A stretch of DNA of 64,000 nt, taken from Diprion similis. Its lineage: Eukaryota; Arthropoda; Insecta; Hymenoptera; Diprionidae. The position numbers and the translations under genes were made by a program. Every line of letters begins with the position of its first letter. Positions within the stretch are counted from its first letter, which is position 1. Below the pieces are notes generated by a model. The model had not been told where the DNA came from. It saw only the letters and a list, made by a program, of their open reading frames with translations, and did no database searches. Shown here piece by piece: positions 1-12,234 of this stretch. Location of the stretch: NCBI RefSeq assembly GCF_021155765.1, contig NC_060114.1, forward strand, positions 21,248,501 to 21,312,500, given 5' to 3'.

Positions 1-1644
1 CTAGCGTTCCAGTAAGCGGACCCAGTAAGTTTCCAACTTTCCGAACCTCCGCTTTACAACTTGGATTTAATTACCTCCTGGATTGTTAAAAGAAGGAAAT
101 ATCGGTAAAGCATGGAATGGGATTACCAATTTTTACTTTATCATGGTTCACTTGTTACAGCAACGGGATTTGCCCGGTCTGTGACGCCAGGGCAAGCTTT
201 GAGGAACGTCGCTTACGCCGCACCATCACCGGCAGTTGGAATTGGCGAGACTCCCGTGCCAACGGAGCCACAGGTAATCCAACTACACTTCCCAACACAT
301 TCTACTCTCATTTAGTATTAGTACTAAGCCTATTTTCACCTGAAGATGTTAAATGTCTGAAACTATGACAATAATCATTCTGCTCTTAATCAATTAGTCA
401 CCGAATACCATAGTTTGTGGTACTGGGTATTGAAACAAAGAAAAATCTTACCTTTTTGTAACATGCTCTTCCGTTAATTTGCTGTTTGTTCGTAAAATTG
501 TTAAAACTCACAAGTTTATGTATATAATCTAAGTGTCTTGAAGGTACGATTTTTATCCACGTTTCCGAGATCATTTTTATGGTATTTCATTCTTCAAAGT
601 AAATAGGCTCGTAGCTGTTGAAATTGGAATAAAAAGTATGAAAGATTTATAGTTGTTACGAAAGATGAACAAAAAACAGGTATTCATTTTCACAATATCA
701 ACTGACTAAGAATCGTCGTTCAACTTTATTTTTATTTATTTTATTTTTTTATTTCTACGTACGATGCAGACTTTTACGTAATTATTATTTCTTGATAATA
801 GTAGTAATAATAATAATAATAACATGTACATGTACATATATACGTATAATGTACGTGTATACATATTGAAATAATTGACAATGCGTTAGAGTTTGATTTG
901 TGTAAGGTTTAAATCTGAATTTTCCTTTAACGCAGCATGCAAAAATAACGTACCTACGTAATTAAAATACATACGTAATACCGTTGCCAAAAACTACCGC
1001 ACTTAATTCTAGTCTTAGCTTGTTAGTGATTACGATACGTTATACCTGTATTTATTTTTTCCTCTCACAAGCTTTCTTGTTTACTAAGTTTATCCGCGAA
1101 TATACGTCGCTCCCAAAAAATGAATTTAAACAGTATTTTTTCTTTTCTTTCATTTCTCGTTACGTATATACATAAATAGTATATATACATATATTCTTGT
1201 TATTCTTAAGCTCTTGTTTTAATTTTCGGATATTCTAATCAATTCATTCAATTTACCGAGTAAATTATCTCTATTGAATATAGAAAAAAAAAAAAAAAAA
1301 AATCACAATTGACATTATCCAAGTATACTCGCTACAATGCTTCTTTAAGTTAACAAACGAATATTACATATCTAAGCACAAAATTTTATTACTCTTATTG
1401 TTTTTCATTTTGTACATAATGAGATACGATTATTATTTGGTATGTACAATTATTATTCCTTTATTAAAAAGCTCTATGCAACTCACTACTGAGAGAACCT
1501 TATTTCAAATCTTCTACCTGCTTACCCTCCTTTAAGCACCCTATCTGTAACGCCTCTTCATTAATTATGTTTCCAGAAACCAGAATTCAGTCCGAATTAT
1601 TCCTACGTACACCTTGTTTCTAGTTATAAATATGTACATCGCTT

Positions 1645-1678
<34 letters not shown>

Positions 1679-2458
1679 TACTCGAATATGGATTCTTAAT
1701 TATTGCAGTGATTTTTCCACTGAAGTAAAAAAAACTTTAAATACTTACCGACTTTATATACGTCAACTGAATAACTCGGAATACTAAAACCCTCCTCCTT
1801 CCTCTAGACAGTAATTGTTGTATCGTTGTCCCCGCATACTTATTAACAGATCTGTTTGTTGTTTGTTTGTTTTTTTTTTTTTTTTACCCTTCCTACATTT
1901 TCGTGGATTTCGTTGAATTCCCGGTCGCTTTGGTTTGGTTCTACATTCTAACTTGGAAAATTGAAGATTAAACTATCGGGTTGGTCAAACGAGATACTGT
2001 TATCCGTTCGTTGATTGCTTTCTTAGGCACTAGAAAAACGCCCGATCGCCGCAGTGTCGTCGGCAGGTCCGACGAATGCCACAAAGCTCGCAGCGGTTGG
2101 ACAGAGCGGTGCAAAGCTTCCTTTCCACGGGTCGACAGGTTCGCCTCAAATACCCGGATTACCCCTGGCTAAAAAGCCGTCGATATCTCGAGGAGTTCCG
2201 CCGCCGGTACCACCCAACAAACCTGTCGTGCCTCCAAAAAAAGAAGCGGCGTACCTAAGGCGAACAGAAGCGGCTCAGCTCCCTCAAGACTCCACAAAAT
2301 TTGCCAAACAAAATACTTCCCATCCAGCTACGTCAGCCGCCTCTGTCCTGTCCCCGAGCACCGTCTCCACCTCCTCCTCGCAGCCCTCGCAACAAACTGT
2401 CACCTCCTCGAGTCACGCGGTCGAAGAAGAGGTCGGTATTATTATGAATCCACGTTGA
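1..2458 (+). CDS. C-terminal exons of a Pro/Ser-rich adaptor, candidate CTTNBP2NL-like (partial, 5' end outside window)
   Basis: Three coding pieces read in one frame: 1-24 (exon end, donor GTAAGT at 25), 161-273 (acceptor TTACAG, donor GTAATC at 274) and 2027-2458 (acceptor TTCTTAG). Phases agree: 1 at the first junction, 0 at the second. The protein is low complexity. It has a segment reading TGFARSVTPGQALRNVAYAA, then a proline-rich PPPVPPNKPVVPPKK run of SH3-ligand type at about 2198-2243, and a Ser/Thr-rich tail. Cortactin-binding protein 2 and CTTNBP2NL carry a similar PPxPPxKP run before a disordered tail, and in flies (Nausicaa) this family acts on cortactin and branched actin. That assignment is family resemblance only, because the diagnostic N-terminal coiled coil lies outside the window. 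The C-terminus may be alternatively spliced (see findings). Confidence 0.5.
1648..1676. repeat. (AC)n microsatellite
   Basis: About 14 uninterrupted AC units inside the 1.75-kb intron 274-2026 of the first gene. The rest of that intron is AT-rich with short TAA and poly-A tracts and no coding frame I could support. Confidence 0.9.
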
Positions 2459-2589
2459 CGTCATTTAAGTACAATAGAAATTGGTCGAAAATTGAATCGA
2501 TGGTGTTGATAATTTATCGAAAAGAGTTCACGCTTTATGGACTTACCGTTTCTTCTACTTCTATTCAATTTCAGAGCACTCCTCGCTGA

Positions 2590-5500
2590 TATGAGAATCA
2601 GGACGAAGATCAGTTATCTCGCTAAGAAGAAGAAAAGCGTCTCCGGTCACGCAAATGCATATGTATATACAGTAATATCGTATATATACTCATATATACA
2701 CTGTGATACACATGTATATAGATAGTAAATAGTGTATTTCATAAGAGTTCGACGGAGGGATGCGAGACAATTACGAGGAAAGAGTGCGAGGGATGGTACT
2801 CGTTTAGATGTACAAAATTCGTCTCAGGAGTCGCACACATTCGTCGGTTACTTATTTTAATTATTGCCAATAACGTTATTATCAGTAATAATATTATTAT
2901 AATAATTGCATTAAACAGTTTGTATATTGTTAGATTAGATTAGCTAGCCAAACTAGCTAAAGTCCCAAGATTTTGTCCCGAAACTCAAAACCGACGGTTC
3001 TTTTATATCGTTGAGATTATTTCGGGAAGAATTCTCCTTTAGATAAATTAATCCGAGTAAATGCCCGATGATTCTTAGTTCAATTCTCTGTCGTTGGCGT
3101 AGACTGTGTTACATGAATAAATTTAACTAAATAAATAATAATACTAGTAATAATAGGTGAACTCTCGACGAGGAGAGATAAGAGAATTGTAACATTACCA
3201 TGAGACGATCGGTATGTAAAAACCGGATATTCGAAAAGTTTCGAAGCCAGGATTAGCTACTTTCACTGCCTCGGCGAGATTGATTTTCACAAAACTAAAG
3301 ATTTCATGAGACATGCGGATGCTGTGAGAAAAGTTGGTAGCTACTTGTACTAGGTATACAAATAACTAGTTAATCGAAGGCAGCTTGCTGAATCAAGGAG
3401 CGAAGATATTTTCGAGATTGAATGAATTCTCTTGTAATTAGTTTATGACGAACGTGAAACGGCTTACTGCAAAATCCTATGTCGCAGATAATGTGGAATG
3501 TGTAACTGAATTATGTAATCCTTTGTGATATCGGATTTTGTGGAGTCCTGCGTAAGCGTTCACCTGTACTAATACACATATACACACCTATGTATATACA
3601 CTATACATATATACATGGATGAATCGCGAATAGGCATGTCTTTAACGATAAAATGAAGTTTTCTTTACGACGTCTGAACAAAGAATTTCAGGTATTATCT
3701 GTACCTTGCGTTTATTCATAATTATCGTATCACATATTATACCTATACAATACATAAATGCGCTTTTATAATTAATTATAACTCAAGGTACTTAGGTACT
3801 TACCAAGTATGAATATGGAAAATTCCAACTCGCCTCAAAAACTCGATAATGCTGATTTACTTATTGATTCTATATTTATCTATTTTCTTGAGAAAAAAGC
3901 AAGTAACTTAAGGCTAATATGATAATGATAATAATAATGATAATGATAATAATACTAGCTGAAGATGTCAAGTCTCAAACCGAAAATTTTCTACAAGATA
4001 AACAGGAGACATCGATGACCAATTACTTGCGTTCCTGATTCAGTTGAGCTGGAATTCCTGCTTCAATTCGCATATTATTTGGCAACCAAACAAAAATTGA
4101 CGACCACTTTTACCGCTAAAGCGGCAGCTATTGTTATATTACTGAATTCTGTTTCTCGTACAAGTCTTCCGGACAGATTTCTCCCAAGATATATCGTTCT
4201 GGATTATTGCGATTCGTAAAATCGATCTAATCTGTGAGTTTTCTTTCATCGTTTGAAGCCCCGAAATATATTTGCTTTCTGTTATTCGAAAACTCTTTCT
4301 TTTACCTTTCAGTTCTGAAATTCTCCATAACGATTGAGTAAACGTTGTACGAATGCTTGCAGTTTGTGATGTTCTTAAAATTTTTGTACATAATTAATAG
4401 CAAACTGATTAAGAAGTCGATTGACCGATTGGCTGATTGATTTTTTTTTGTTTCTAAACTTGTAAATAATACTATAATAATATTTTATAGCGCTCTATAC
4501 GAATAGATATTTGCGCTTATCTTGAGTTATACACATTTAGGTAGTATTTATAATAGGTCTGTGATTTTCATATTTTTTTAACTATACCATATTATTTATA
4601 TTATTGCCAACTGTGCGTGTGGTGCAGTGTATTGAAAATTATGAATTTTTGGTTCAGTTTGCTTAAGGATTTCAATTAGTAGATAAACCCTAGCCATAAT
4701 TTATACTTGACTCACGAATACCGTTTGATCGGTAAGTCAACATAGAAGTGTAGTTTGTATACGCTATGTACATACCGAGAGTATTGCGATTCCCTGAAGT
4801 AAGATACTCATGTGCGGTTCAGCAACAACGTCGCCTGCGAAGAGCGTGCGTGTAGAAAAATGTATTTACCTAAATATGTATGTATGTAGTACATTTTCCA
4901 GCATCATGCAATTACAGTAGAGAAAATTAAAATCAAGAAAGGTCTTGATGCCAGGGAATATAAATGTAAATATAAAGACAAAACAAATGTTAAAAATGTA
5001 ATGGTATTAATCGACTTAGCAGCAAGTAATATGATAATGACGATGATATGTGAAAGAAGAAACAGAAAAAAAGACGCGATTTGCAACTGCTATCAACAAT
5101 ATCGATCGCAAATCGACTTTACTTAAGAAATACACAAAGTTTATCACACAATTTTACCGCATTTACATTACACAATTTCTCTACGATATACGACTGATTA
5201 CTCCACAATCATGCTACGGCTAACACACTACCCCGAAATGTTAATTTTGCAATAATACTATTGTTATCATCGTGATAAGACTTTGATAGGAAGAAAAATA
5301 GATTAAATGATTATAAATATAATGTACATTATACAGGAACCATGCTTATCGAATAGCCTAAAGCTGTTTGAGTATTTCGAAAATCCTAAGTTTTGATCTG
5401 TACAATATTTTTAATACAACAAAAATGATGGTACGCCGTTACATATATATAAGCTGCATATTTATTTGTACGTCGGCTATCCGTCGAACCGCGTGTAAAT

Positions 5501-7043
5501 ATCCCCGTGTACTCGACATGAAAATGATCATAACTTATTCTCATCTAGCAAGAAAATTGTACTTAACGTAACATGTAAAATAAAAGATCTGTGTGTAGGT
5601 ATGATGCTCGTAATTACGCCCATATCGTCAGCCTACTAAAAAATATTTTGTAATAAATCGCATAAAATTATGACCGAAATATCTACTATGCGGTTTGTTA
5701 ATATATATTAAACATTGCGTCGTTTATCACAGAATAATTTTCAGTAGGGTATCACAATACAAATCATGGAGCAATATTAATGATTTTATATATTGTGAAT
5801 TTCAAATTACCCTCATAGTGTATTCCACTATAATTACCCTCGGATGATCGTAATTGTCTTCTCAAAATCAAGTTTTCTTACCGAACACCTTTCGTGGACA
5901 CTTATAAGTCTTGAATGAAAGCATTGTAATTTTCGATATTCAAATTGTTACCGGAATCGGTTAAAACTTTAAACTTTGGAACGCTGAGCGTTCACATCAC
6001 TGAATTCGAACGGGCGCCCCGAACTCTGTCGGTACAACAGACAACTCGTCGATCGAAGTATTCTTACAGAACATTTTTCGTGACACTTATGAATCGTTTA
6101 TGAAAGCATTGTGATTTGCGATATTCAAATTGTTACCCCAACACAGCGTTCACATCACTGAATTCGAACGGGCGCCCCAAACTCTGTCGGTACAACAGCC
6201 AACTCGTCAATGCGATCCCCAGATGTCGCTACGAACATTCCACAATTGCAAAACAAGAGAATAGCGAAAGAAATGGGTGGGAAACTCACGTTAGTAGTTA
6301 GTAGTATGTAGGTATGTAGTATGTACGGTCTTTTGAAGTGATCTGTGATCTTTTCTACCTCGCATCCGATGGTATAGCCTGCCGGTTACTACACGTTTTA
6401 CACAAAGAGTATATAGCATTGTTCTACACATGCACGACACGCATCGGCGTGAAGCGTGTAAAAAGCACTGAATCTCGCCAATAGTACTTTGATTCTACAC
6501 AGAACTGAAGTAGAAGTACAGAAACGAGAATAATACTGATCCGATAGTACCTATCCATCTATGCCTTGTTTTTCCACAAAGATATTATTTATGTTCTATA
6601 TCAGTATCAATGGTCGTATAGTGTTAGGACGGTAATTATTAGTAACGATATATTATGTAGGGAATGACCTCATATTTCTATTTAAGTTTGATAAATACCG
6701 AAGTGGACTATTGTATATAAAATAGTTTGTCTCGAAATGGGAAATAAAATACCCTCGATATGCGAATTCGAAATTTTTCATCCACCATGTAAAAAAATCT
6801 CCCTCATTCCTAAAACAGAAGAAAAACGTCCAATTGTTCACTGAAAATTATAAGCAATTCAGAAATGAAAATTATTCAAACCCCTCCTTTGTTTGATCAC
6901 TTGTAATGTCTTCTATTTTTGAACGGAAAGCTCAGTCGCTCTTAAATTGATCGAAGATCCCCAGCATGATAAGAACTTTGTCTTTCTTGTGAAATAGAAG
7001 TATAACCATGCAGCATATTTTATTTTTCAACATATTTCCCCAG
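2590..7043. other. Non-coding stretch: probable 3' UTR of the first gene, then the region before INTS12
   Basis: No credible coding frame on either strand. The sequence is AT-rich with several AATAAA-type signals (for example 3117-3145), ATAATGAT-type simple repeats near 3920-3955 and ATATATAC runs near 3590-3615. The right part holds the 5876-6212 duplication. A 5'-UTR splice acceptor for INTS12 (TTTCCCCAG) ends at 7043, so its promoter and non-coding first exon must lie somewhere in the right half of this stretch. I cannot place them. Confidence 0.6.
5876..6212. repeat. Imperfect tandem duplication, two ~150-175 bp units
   Basis: Unit 1 covers about 5876-6051 and unit 2 about 6062-6212. 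Both begin TCTTAC-GAACA--TTTCGTG, share GAAAGCATTGT and CGATATTCAAATTGTTACC, and end with TTCACATCACTGAATTCGAA followed by CGGGCGCCCC, CTCTGTCGGTACAACAG and CAACTCGTC. The offset is 186 bp on the left and 158 bp on the right, so unit 2 lacks about 28 bp after GTTACC. The GC-rich shared block stands out from its AT-rich surroundings. Confidence 0.85.
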
Positions 7044-7062
7044 GTGAAACGGCCCTGCCATA

Positions 7063-8257
7063 ATGTCCCAGTTGGATCTCGACCCTCAATTTATGCAAGG
7101 ACTCCGTCTCCTACATTCTCCGAACAAGGATTCAGCTGAGCAGCTTCGGTCCCTTCTCGATGACGCGATCAGACAAAAACATGGCCCAGCCAAAATGCTC
7201 TGCAACGTTCTTCATAAAAAGGTGCAAAGAATAGATGATTTTCATTCACCTAGTCCAAGCTTCAATTTGTTAATTGTACTTGATACAGAAATGAGACTGT
7301 GTAAAAAAAAAGGCAATGAACTCTGTTATTTTTCAGTACACAATGGAAGAGCCAGTGCTTAGCGATCACAGCAGTGGTAGCAGCAAGAAGAGCAAAGGAT
7401 CCACCACATCGTCCAAGCACTCGAGTAAATCGAGTAAAAACAGTTCACCCATCAACCTACCTTCGCACGATACTCCCCCCGATATTCTCCAATCAGACGA
7501 CACTTTCGCTCTAGAGATTCTAGAAGATGATTTAACATGCGTCATTTGCAAGGGAATGGATGTAGGGGCGAGGAACAGACTTGTGGAATGCGTGGAATGC
7601 CATTCTCTCTATCACCAGGAGTGCCATACGCCTCACATTCTGGATACTCAAATAGACGATCCCAGACTAGTTTGGTATTGTTCGAACTGTTCAAAATCTC
7701 AACAGGTGGGTGAGGCTTTGTTTTAAAACTTTATACTCGCAGATCTTTCGATTATATTCTGGAAGCTTGCTTGACTTTCATTTAAATTATTCCCTCAACT
7801 ATCTCAGGCTTCAAAGGACAGAAGTTCGCCGAGAACTATCGTCGAAGGGAAATCCAAAGATCACAAAAAGTCATCAGGTTCTGGTAAGTTTACCAAAAGT
7901 AACAAAAATTCAACGATTTTTTCGTACAAAGTGCTTGATATTATCTTTAATTTTGTTTCCGTAGCCTCGAAGCATTCCGACAAGTACAAATCAACTTCTA
8001 GCAACGTTACCACGTCGCAGTCTAATAGCGGCGGCAACACACCGACAGGTACACCTAGCGTACCGAAACTCACGCCGAATATAAACATTGTCAGTGGCGA
8101 CAGAAGACTAAGGGATATGATGAAGAAAGTGAAGCAAGAGAAACGCAGTAATAGTAGTGGTAGTAGTAAGCACTCTGCGTCAAATGCACTTTTGTCCTCG
8201 TCGAAAACTGCCCAAGATAAGTCTTTACTATTTAAGATAAAATCGGGCTCAGAATGA
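7063..8257 (+). CDS. IntS12: Integrator complex subunit 12 (PHD finger protein)
   Basis: Four coding exons: 7063-7221, 7337-7705, 7808-7883 and 7965-8257, with GT-AG introns and phases 0, 0 and 1 that match. The product is about 298 residues. The N-terminal 53 residues (MSQLDLDPQFMQGLRLLHS...) form the short conserved helix by which INTS12 works in the Integrator complex. A Ser/Lys-rich linker follows. A PHD finger then spans 7534-7698 with the series CVIC, CVECHSLYHQEC and WYCSNC, that is C4-H-C3 zinc ligands. The tail is Ser/Thr-rich and ends LLFKIKSGSE. Integrator cleaves snRNA 3' ends and terminates paused Pol II transcription in the nucleus. The protein is shorter than vertebrate INTS12 (about 460 residues), mainly in the low-complexity tail. 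The start is the first ATG after the 5'-UTR acceptor at 7043. Confidence 0.93.
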
Positions 8258-8265
8258 ATGATAGG

Positions 8266-8271
8266 AATAAA
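8266..8271 (+). promoter_or_regulatory. AATAAA polyadenylation signal directly after the INTS12 stop
   Basis: A canonical AATAAA starts 9 nt after the TGA at 8255-8257 and is followed by a long T-run and pyrimidine-rich tract at 8279-8310, a typical downstream element. If used, the 3' UTR is extremely short. Further AATAAA signals near 8747 could give a longer form. Confidence 0.5.
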
Positions 8272-11200
8272 ATATCTTTGTTTTTTTTTTTTTTTCCTTC
8301 CCCCCCTCCTCTTACGTCGAGCAATCTTGCTAGAGTGGCCGATTTTAGATTGAAAAAATCTTTGTAGATGTAAATTGATCGAAGTAAAACCGTTTTTTGT
8401 TTTTTTTTTTCATTTAAACAAAAATTTGTCTAATTCTGACCAACCTTGTCCCTTGCCCCTCCACTTACACAGGTATAATATGGTACGAAATGAATCATGG
8501 GAAGACATAAGAATGTTTAGTTTATAATACCAATATATTTTGCGATTTCTCAAATGTTTGTCCCTACGTCCCATTGAAAATTTGGCAAGAGTCGTTTTCG
8601 TTTGTTTGTTTCTTATTTTTTTCCTCATTTTCTTTCCGAGTGTCACTTAGAACCTAGCAGGTGCGGGATTTTTGGGTATTATGTACAGGGGTGTCATGGG
8701 ATATATTAGCATGCACACACATATATACATATTTCGTAATCTAATAATAAAATATGTTCGCTTCCTATATCAAAGTGGTGTGCCTACTCATATTGCCCAA
8801 CAATACCTAAAGTATTTCCAAGTACCCGTACAGAGTATGTTCCTATTTAATGCTAATCCAATATGGTGACTTAAGTGATTTCAAGCGCGCAGCAATAAGT
8901 GAATATTGATTGGTGAAAAGTTTTAATTTTCGTTACCATCTGTACAAAATTTATAAATATTTCAGATATATATTGTATGTATATATCAGCTGTAAAACCT
9001 ATGTTCGCGTCTCTTGTGCACAACTTATATGAAATTATAACAAAAACAATTGGCACATTTGTATAAAAAATGTACGTACGCGACTTCGGAGTGTCTATAT
9101 TAATGTATCTATATAGGTACCTTTTTATTTTAATTTTTAATTTTTACTTTATATTATATCAATATGAACAAAGCTTTAATTGGCGTTATTGTTTTCTGAA
9201 TCGTTTCATCTCTTGCTTTTCTTCGTCTAAACAGCTACAATCACAAATAAGTTAAAATCATCGTTTAGTAAACATATGTTGTTAGTCTGTTTTTTAGTCT
9301 CTTCTCCGAAAACGAGCCAAACAAGTACGCTGTAACGGAGATGACAGACTGACGTGAAAGTCTCAAAGTGATCACATTGGATATATTGAAGCCGGAATAT
9401 GCTCTTGGGGTACTTTCAAAAAATTTTAATTCCTTTTGGTTGTCGCACGCATTCGCGTACAAAAGTAATCGTCTTCGGTGAGTCTGTCGTCCGTTCGTAT
9501 CTGTGATCCACCAGCTACGCTGCCGATAGTTTTGTGTGTGCGTGACGCGTTTTATTTTTCATATTTCGAGTAAACATGTACATTGTTAGCACGCGCTACT
9601 GAAAAAATATCACTGTCCAATAATGCAATTCAACCGATTCCTTCGAATACTGATAGCGTTAGCCGATAGCGGATAACGTGTAGAAAAAGTAAAAAACAAA
9701 AAGAAAAAAAATATACACATAAAAGGAAACTCCCAAGCATGACGATGTTTGCGATCGACAAACCTATAATAAACGTAATAACACAATGTAAAATGTAGCT
9801 GCACTATTAACGACGTACGTTCTTACAGTACTAGCTCATTCATAGGTATAAATAAATACAATACATATAGAGAGAGAGAGAGAGAGAGTTACATAGATAT
9901 GTGGCCGGAGAAGAGAGAGAGAGCGAGAGAGAGCCTGGAGACAAACGTTGCAAATATGATTGAAAGGTAAGAAAAGGCGCAAAAGATGAAGAAAGGATGG
10001 AAAAGAGAGAGAGAGAGAAAGTCGTGTATTAATTAAGTACAGGGCTGAGCAATGTCCCAAACTCCCTGCCTTCCTGGACCACATTAATTAATAATTCATA
10101 CTTATAGATCAAACAGACATAACGGATCTAATCAATACTAATTAGATCAATTCGATAGTTCATAGAAGCGCATAGAGAGCCATGGCAGTGCGCGCTGAGT
10201 TAACTCTTGCTAAGACGCGATATCTAGCCAAAAATTTTGCGAAATATAAAAACGATTCGCCAGTCTCATGAAAACATACGTATATGATATAGTGAAAAAT
10301 AAAAAAAAAAAAAAAAAACAAATCCGCAAATGTATCAAAAAAATATTGCAGTAAGGTATAATATATTATCACTACTAACGACACGTGTCTTCAATGCGCC
10401 AATATTTCGAATAATTTTGCAGTATCAAAGACGTGCGCCTCGGTTTGGATGGCCATGCGTATCACCGTGTATAAAATTTCAACTCGATCAGAACCTATTC
10501 AGACACCTCAGCGCCTGACACACTTGTATAAAACGTACTTTAGATCAATATATATAATATTGTTCTTAACGATCATCGATAATCACTAATAATTAATAAT
10601 ATCAATAATTATTTATATAGAAAATTAATAATAATTCCCGATAATTATCATAATAACTGATAAGAGATATTTCACAAGTCCGTTATTACGGTATTATTTC
10701 ATAACAACCATGGCTGGTTGCTCTTCTCATCCTTCTTCTTCGATATTATTATCGACATTGTTATTATTACTGTATAGAGTATAAACTAAATAATAATAAT
10801 AATTAAAGAAAACAATATATATAAAAAGAAAGTAACGAAGTAAATGCTAAAAAAATTACGTAATCCATGTACGTAGCTAGGCCTAGAGTAGACTGAGCTG
10901 CTCTTAATAACGCTTACTCTTTTTATTCGTTAATCCTATGTCAATATCCTTAATTCGCAATATAATTATCTTTTTCTCAGATCTGTTTATCGGAAGGTTT
11001 CTTCACCTTACCAAACGGGTCGCAAATACCTACGCACGTTCGTTTCACATGAATTCGCAGCGGGCTTAGCTACAGTTTTTTTTTTTTTTTTTTCTTCTAT
11101 TTTCTTTTATTCTAAGAGATTCATTGGAATAGAACCACGCAGCGAAGCTTAAGTCATAATAATTGTTTTCGTGACAAGTGTGGATAAAATTTGGATTTCT

Positions 11201-12234
11201 TGACAAGTGTGAAACTCACGCGGGTCAGGAAATTCTTATACGCGAATATGTCACGAATCCTATTTTCCCAGCTACCTCTTGTCAAAAACTACAAAGTAGT
11301 CGAGTCATTGACGGAGGTAGTGCGGAAAATAAATTATCTCAGTATGTGCTTTCGGTAGCTTCCATTGTTGTGGTTTTATCTTATAATTTTTAATTTTTTT
11401 TTTGTTTTCATTCTATTTTTTGCTTTTTAAGTAGAAGAGCATGAGAGTATCACTTTCCGCAAATGCTGTATTAACATGTGAAGGTACATGTAGTAGGTAC
11501 ATATAGTTCCTAAAATCCCTCTCCGGCTAGCTGGCTACTATCCGAGAAGGTATGTCATGAATTTGTGAGGATTCAACGTGCTTGAATCATGAGGTCTTCG
11601 GTGAGTATTTAAGCCATAAATGACTCCTTACACACCACCGTTTAAATTAATATCAAGAACGGTTGCTAATCCTTGATTGGACTTGATCTATGAATTCTCG
11701 TTACCGAGTTGCCGTTTCTTTCCTTAAAGATTAAGTAAGTTGTCCCTACCTTAGAGAAATTTTTTAAGCGACATTATTTAGTCTTTTCTAATACTTCTTG
11801 GCGTTCCAAACTCATCGACTTTGTCACATCACCATTTTAATCGTCAATATCATCACCGGGAATATCGAAAATAAAAAACGATCCACTAAAATCTCACTGG
11901 TTCTGCAGCGGCGTGTAGTGTACCTATATTATGTATATGAGAAATGCGGAGATTCATTAAATGCGAAGTTGCGCATATTCAAATTAATCTTCCTCGTCAA
12001 CTTATTCCTAGTTTCTGCTCTTTTTTTTTTTCTCCTTTTCTCTCCTATCTTTTCCCACATTTCGGACACCGCATATTATGGCTTTTGTTGACTTATCGGT
12101 AGTCTACAGTCTCTGCACCATAGCATTAACGTTTCCACGCAATTTATGGCATCTCTGAAGCTGATTTAGTCGAGGCACTAGTCAGTATTCATGAGGGGGT
12201 CGTCGGGTCCTAGAGCGGAAAGAGCCAGGTTGTG
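8272..12234. other. Convergent intergenic region; probable PlexB 3' UTR in its right part
   Basis: INTS12 (+) and PlexB (-) converge here. I see no supported coding frame. The region is AT-rich with poly-T/A runs (8279-8294, 10301-10318, 11078-11093), GA microsatellites (9868-10019) and many TTTATT (AATAAA on the minus strand). The PlexB 3' UTR must start at 12234 and run leftwards, but its end cannot be fixed from sequence alone. Confidence 0.6.
9868..10019. repeat. Cluster of (GA)n microsatellites
   Basis: Three purine tracts at about 9868-9888, 9910-9935 and 10003-10019, separated by unique sequence, in the PlexB/INTS12 convergent region. Such GA tracts can bind GAGA-type factors in insects, but I see no gene start here. 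Confidence 0.8.

Noticed and set aside
6000-6180. GAATTCGAACGGGCGCC block as a possible tRNA T-arm
   Set aside because: No acceptor stem, D-arm or anticodon arm can be placed around either copy, and the block is part of a tandem duplication.
10160-10384. Phe-rich and Leu-rich frames in 9.6-10.4 kb as membrane peptides
   Set aside because: They are translations of GA/TC and poly-T tracts in a probable 3' UTR.
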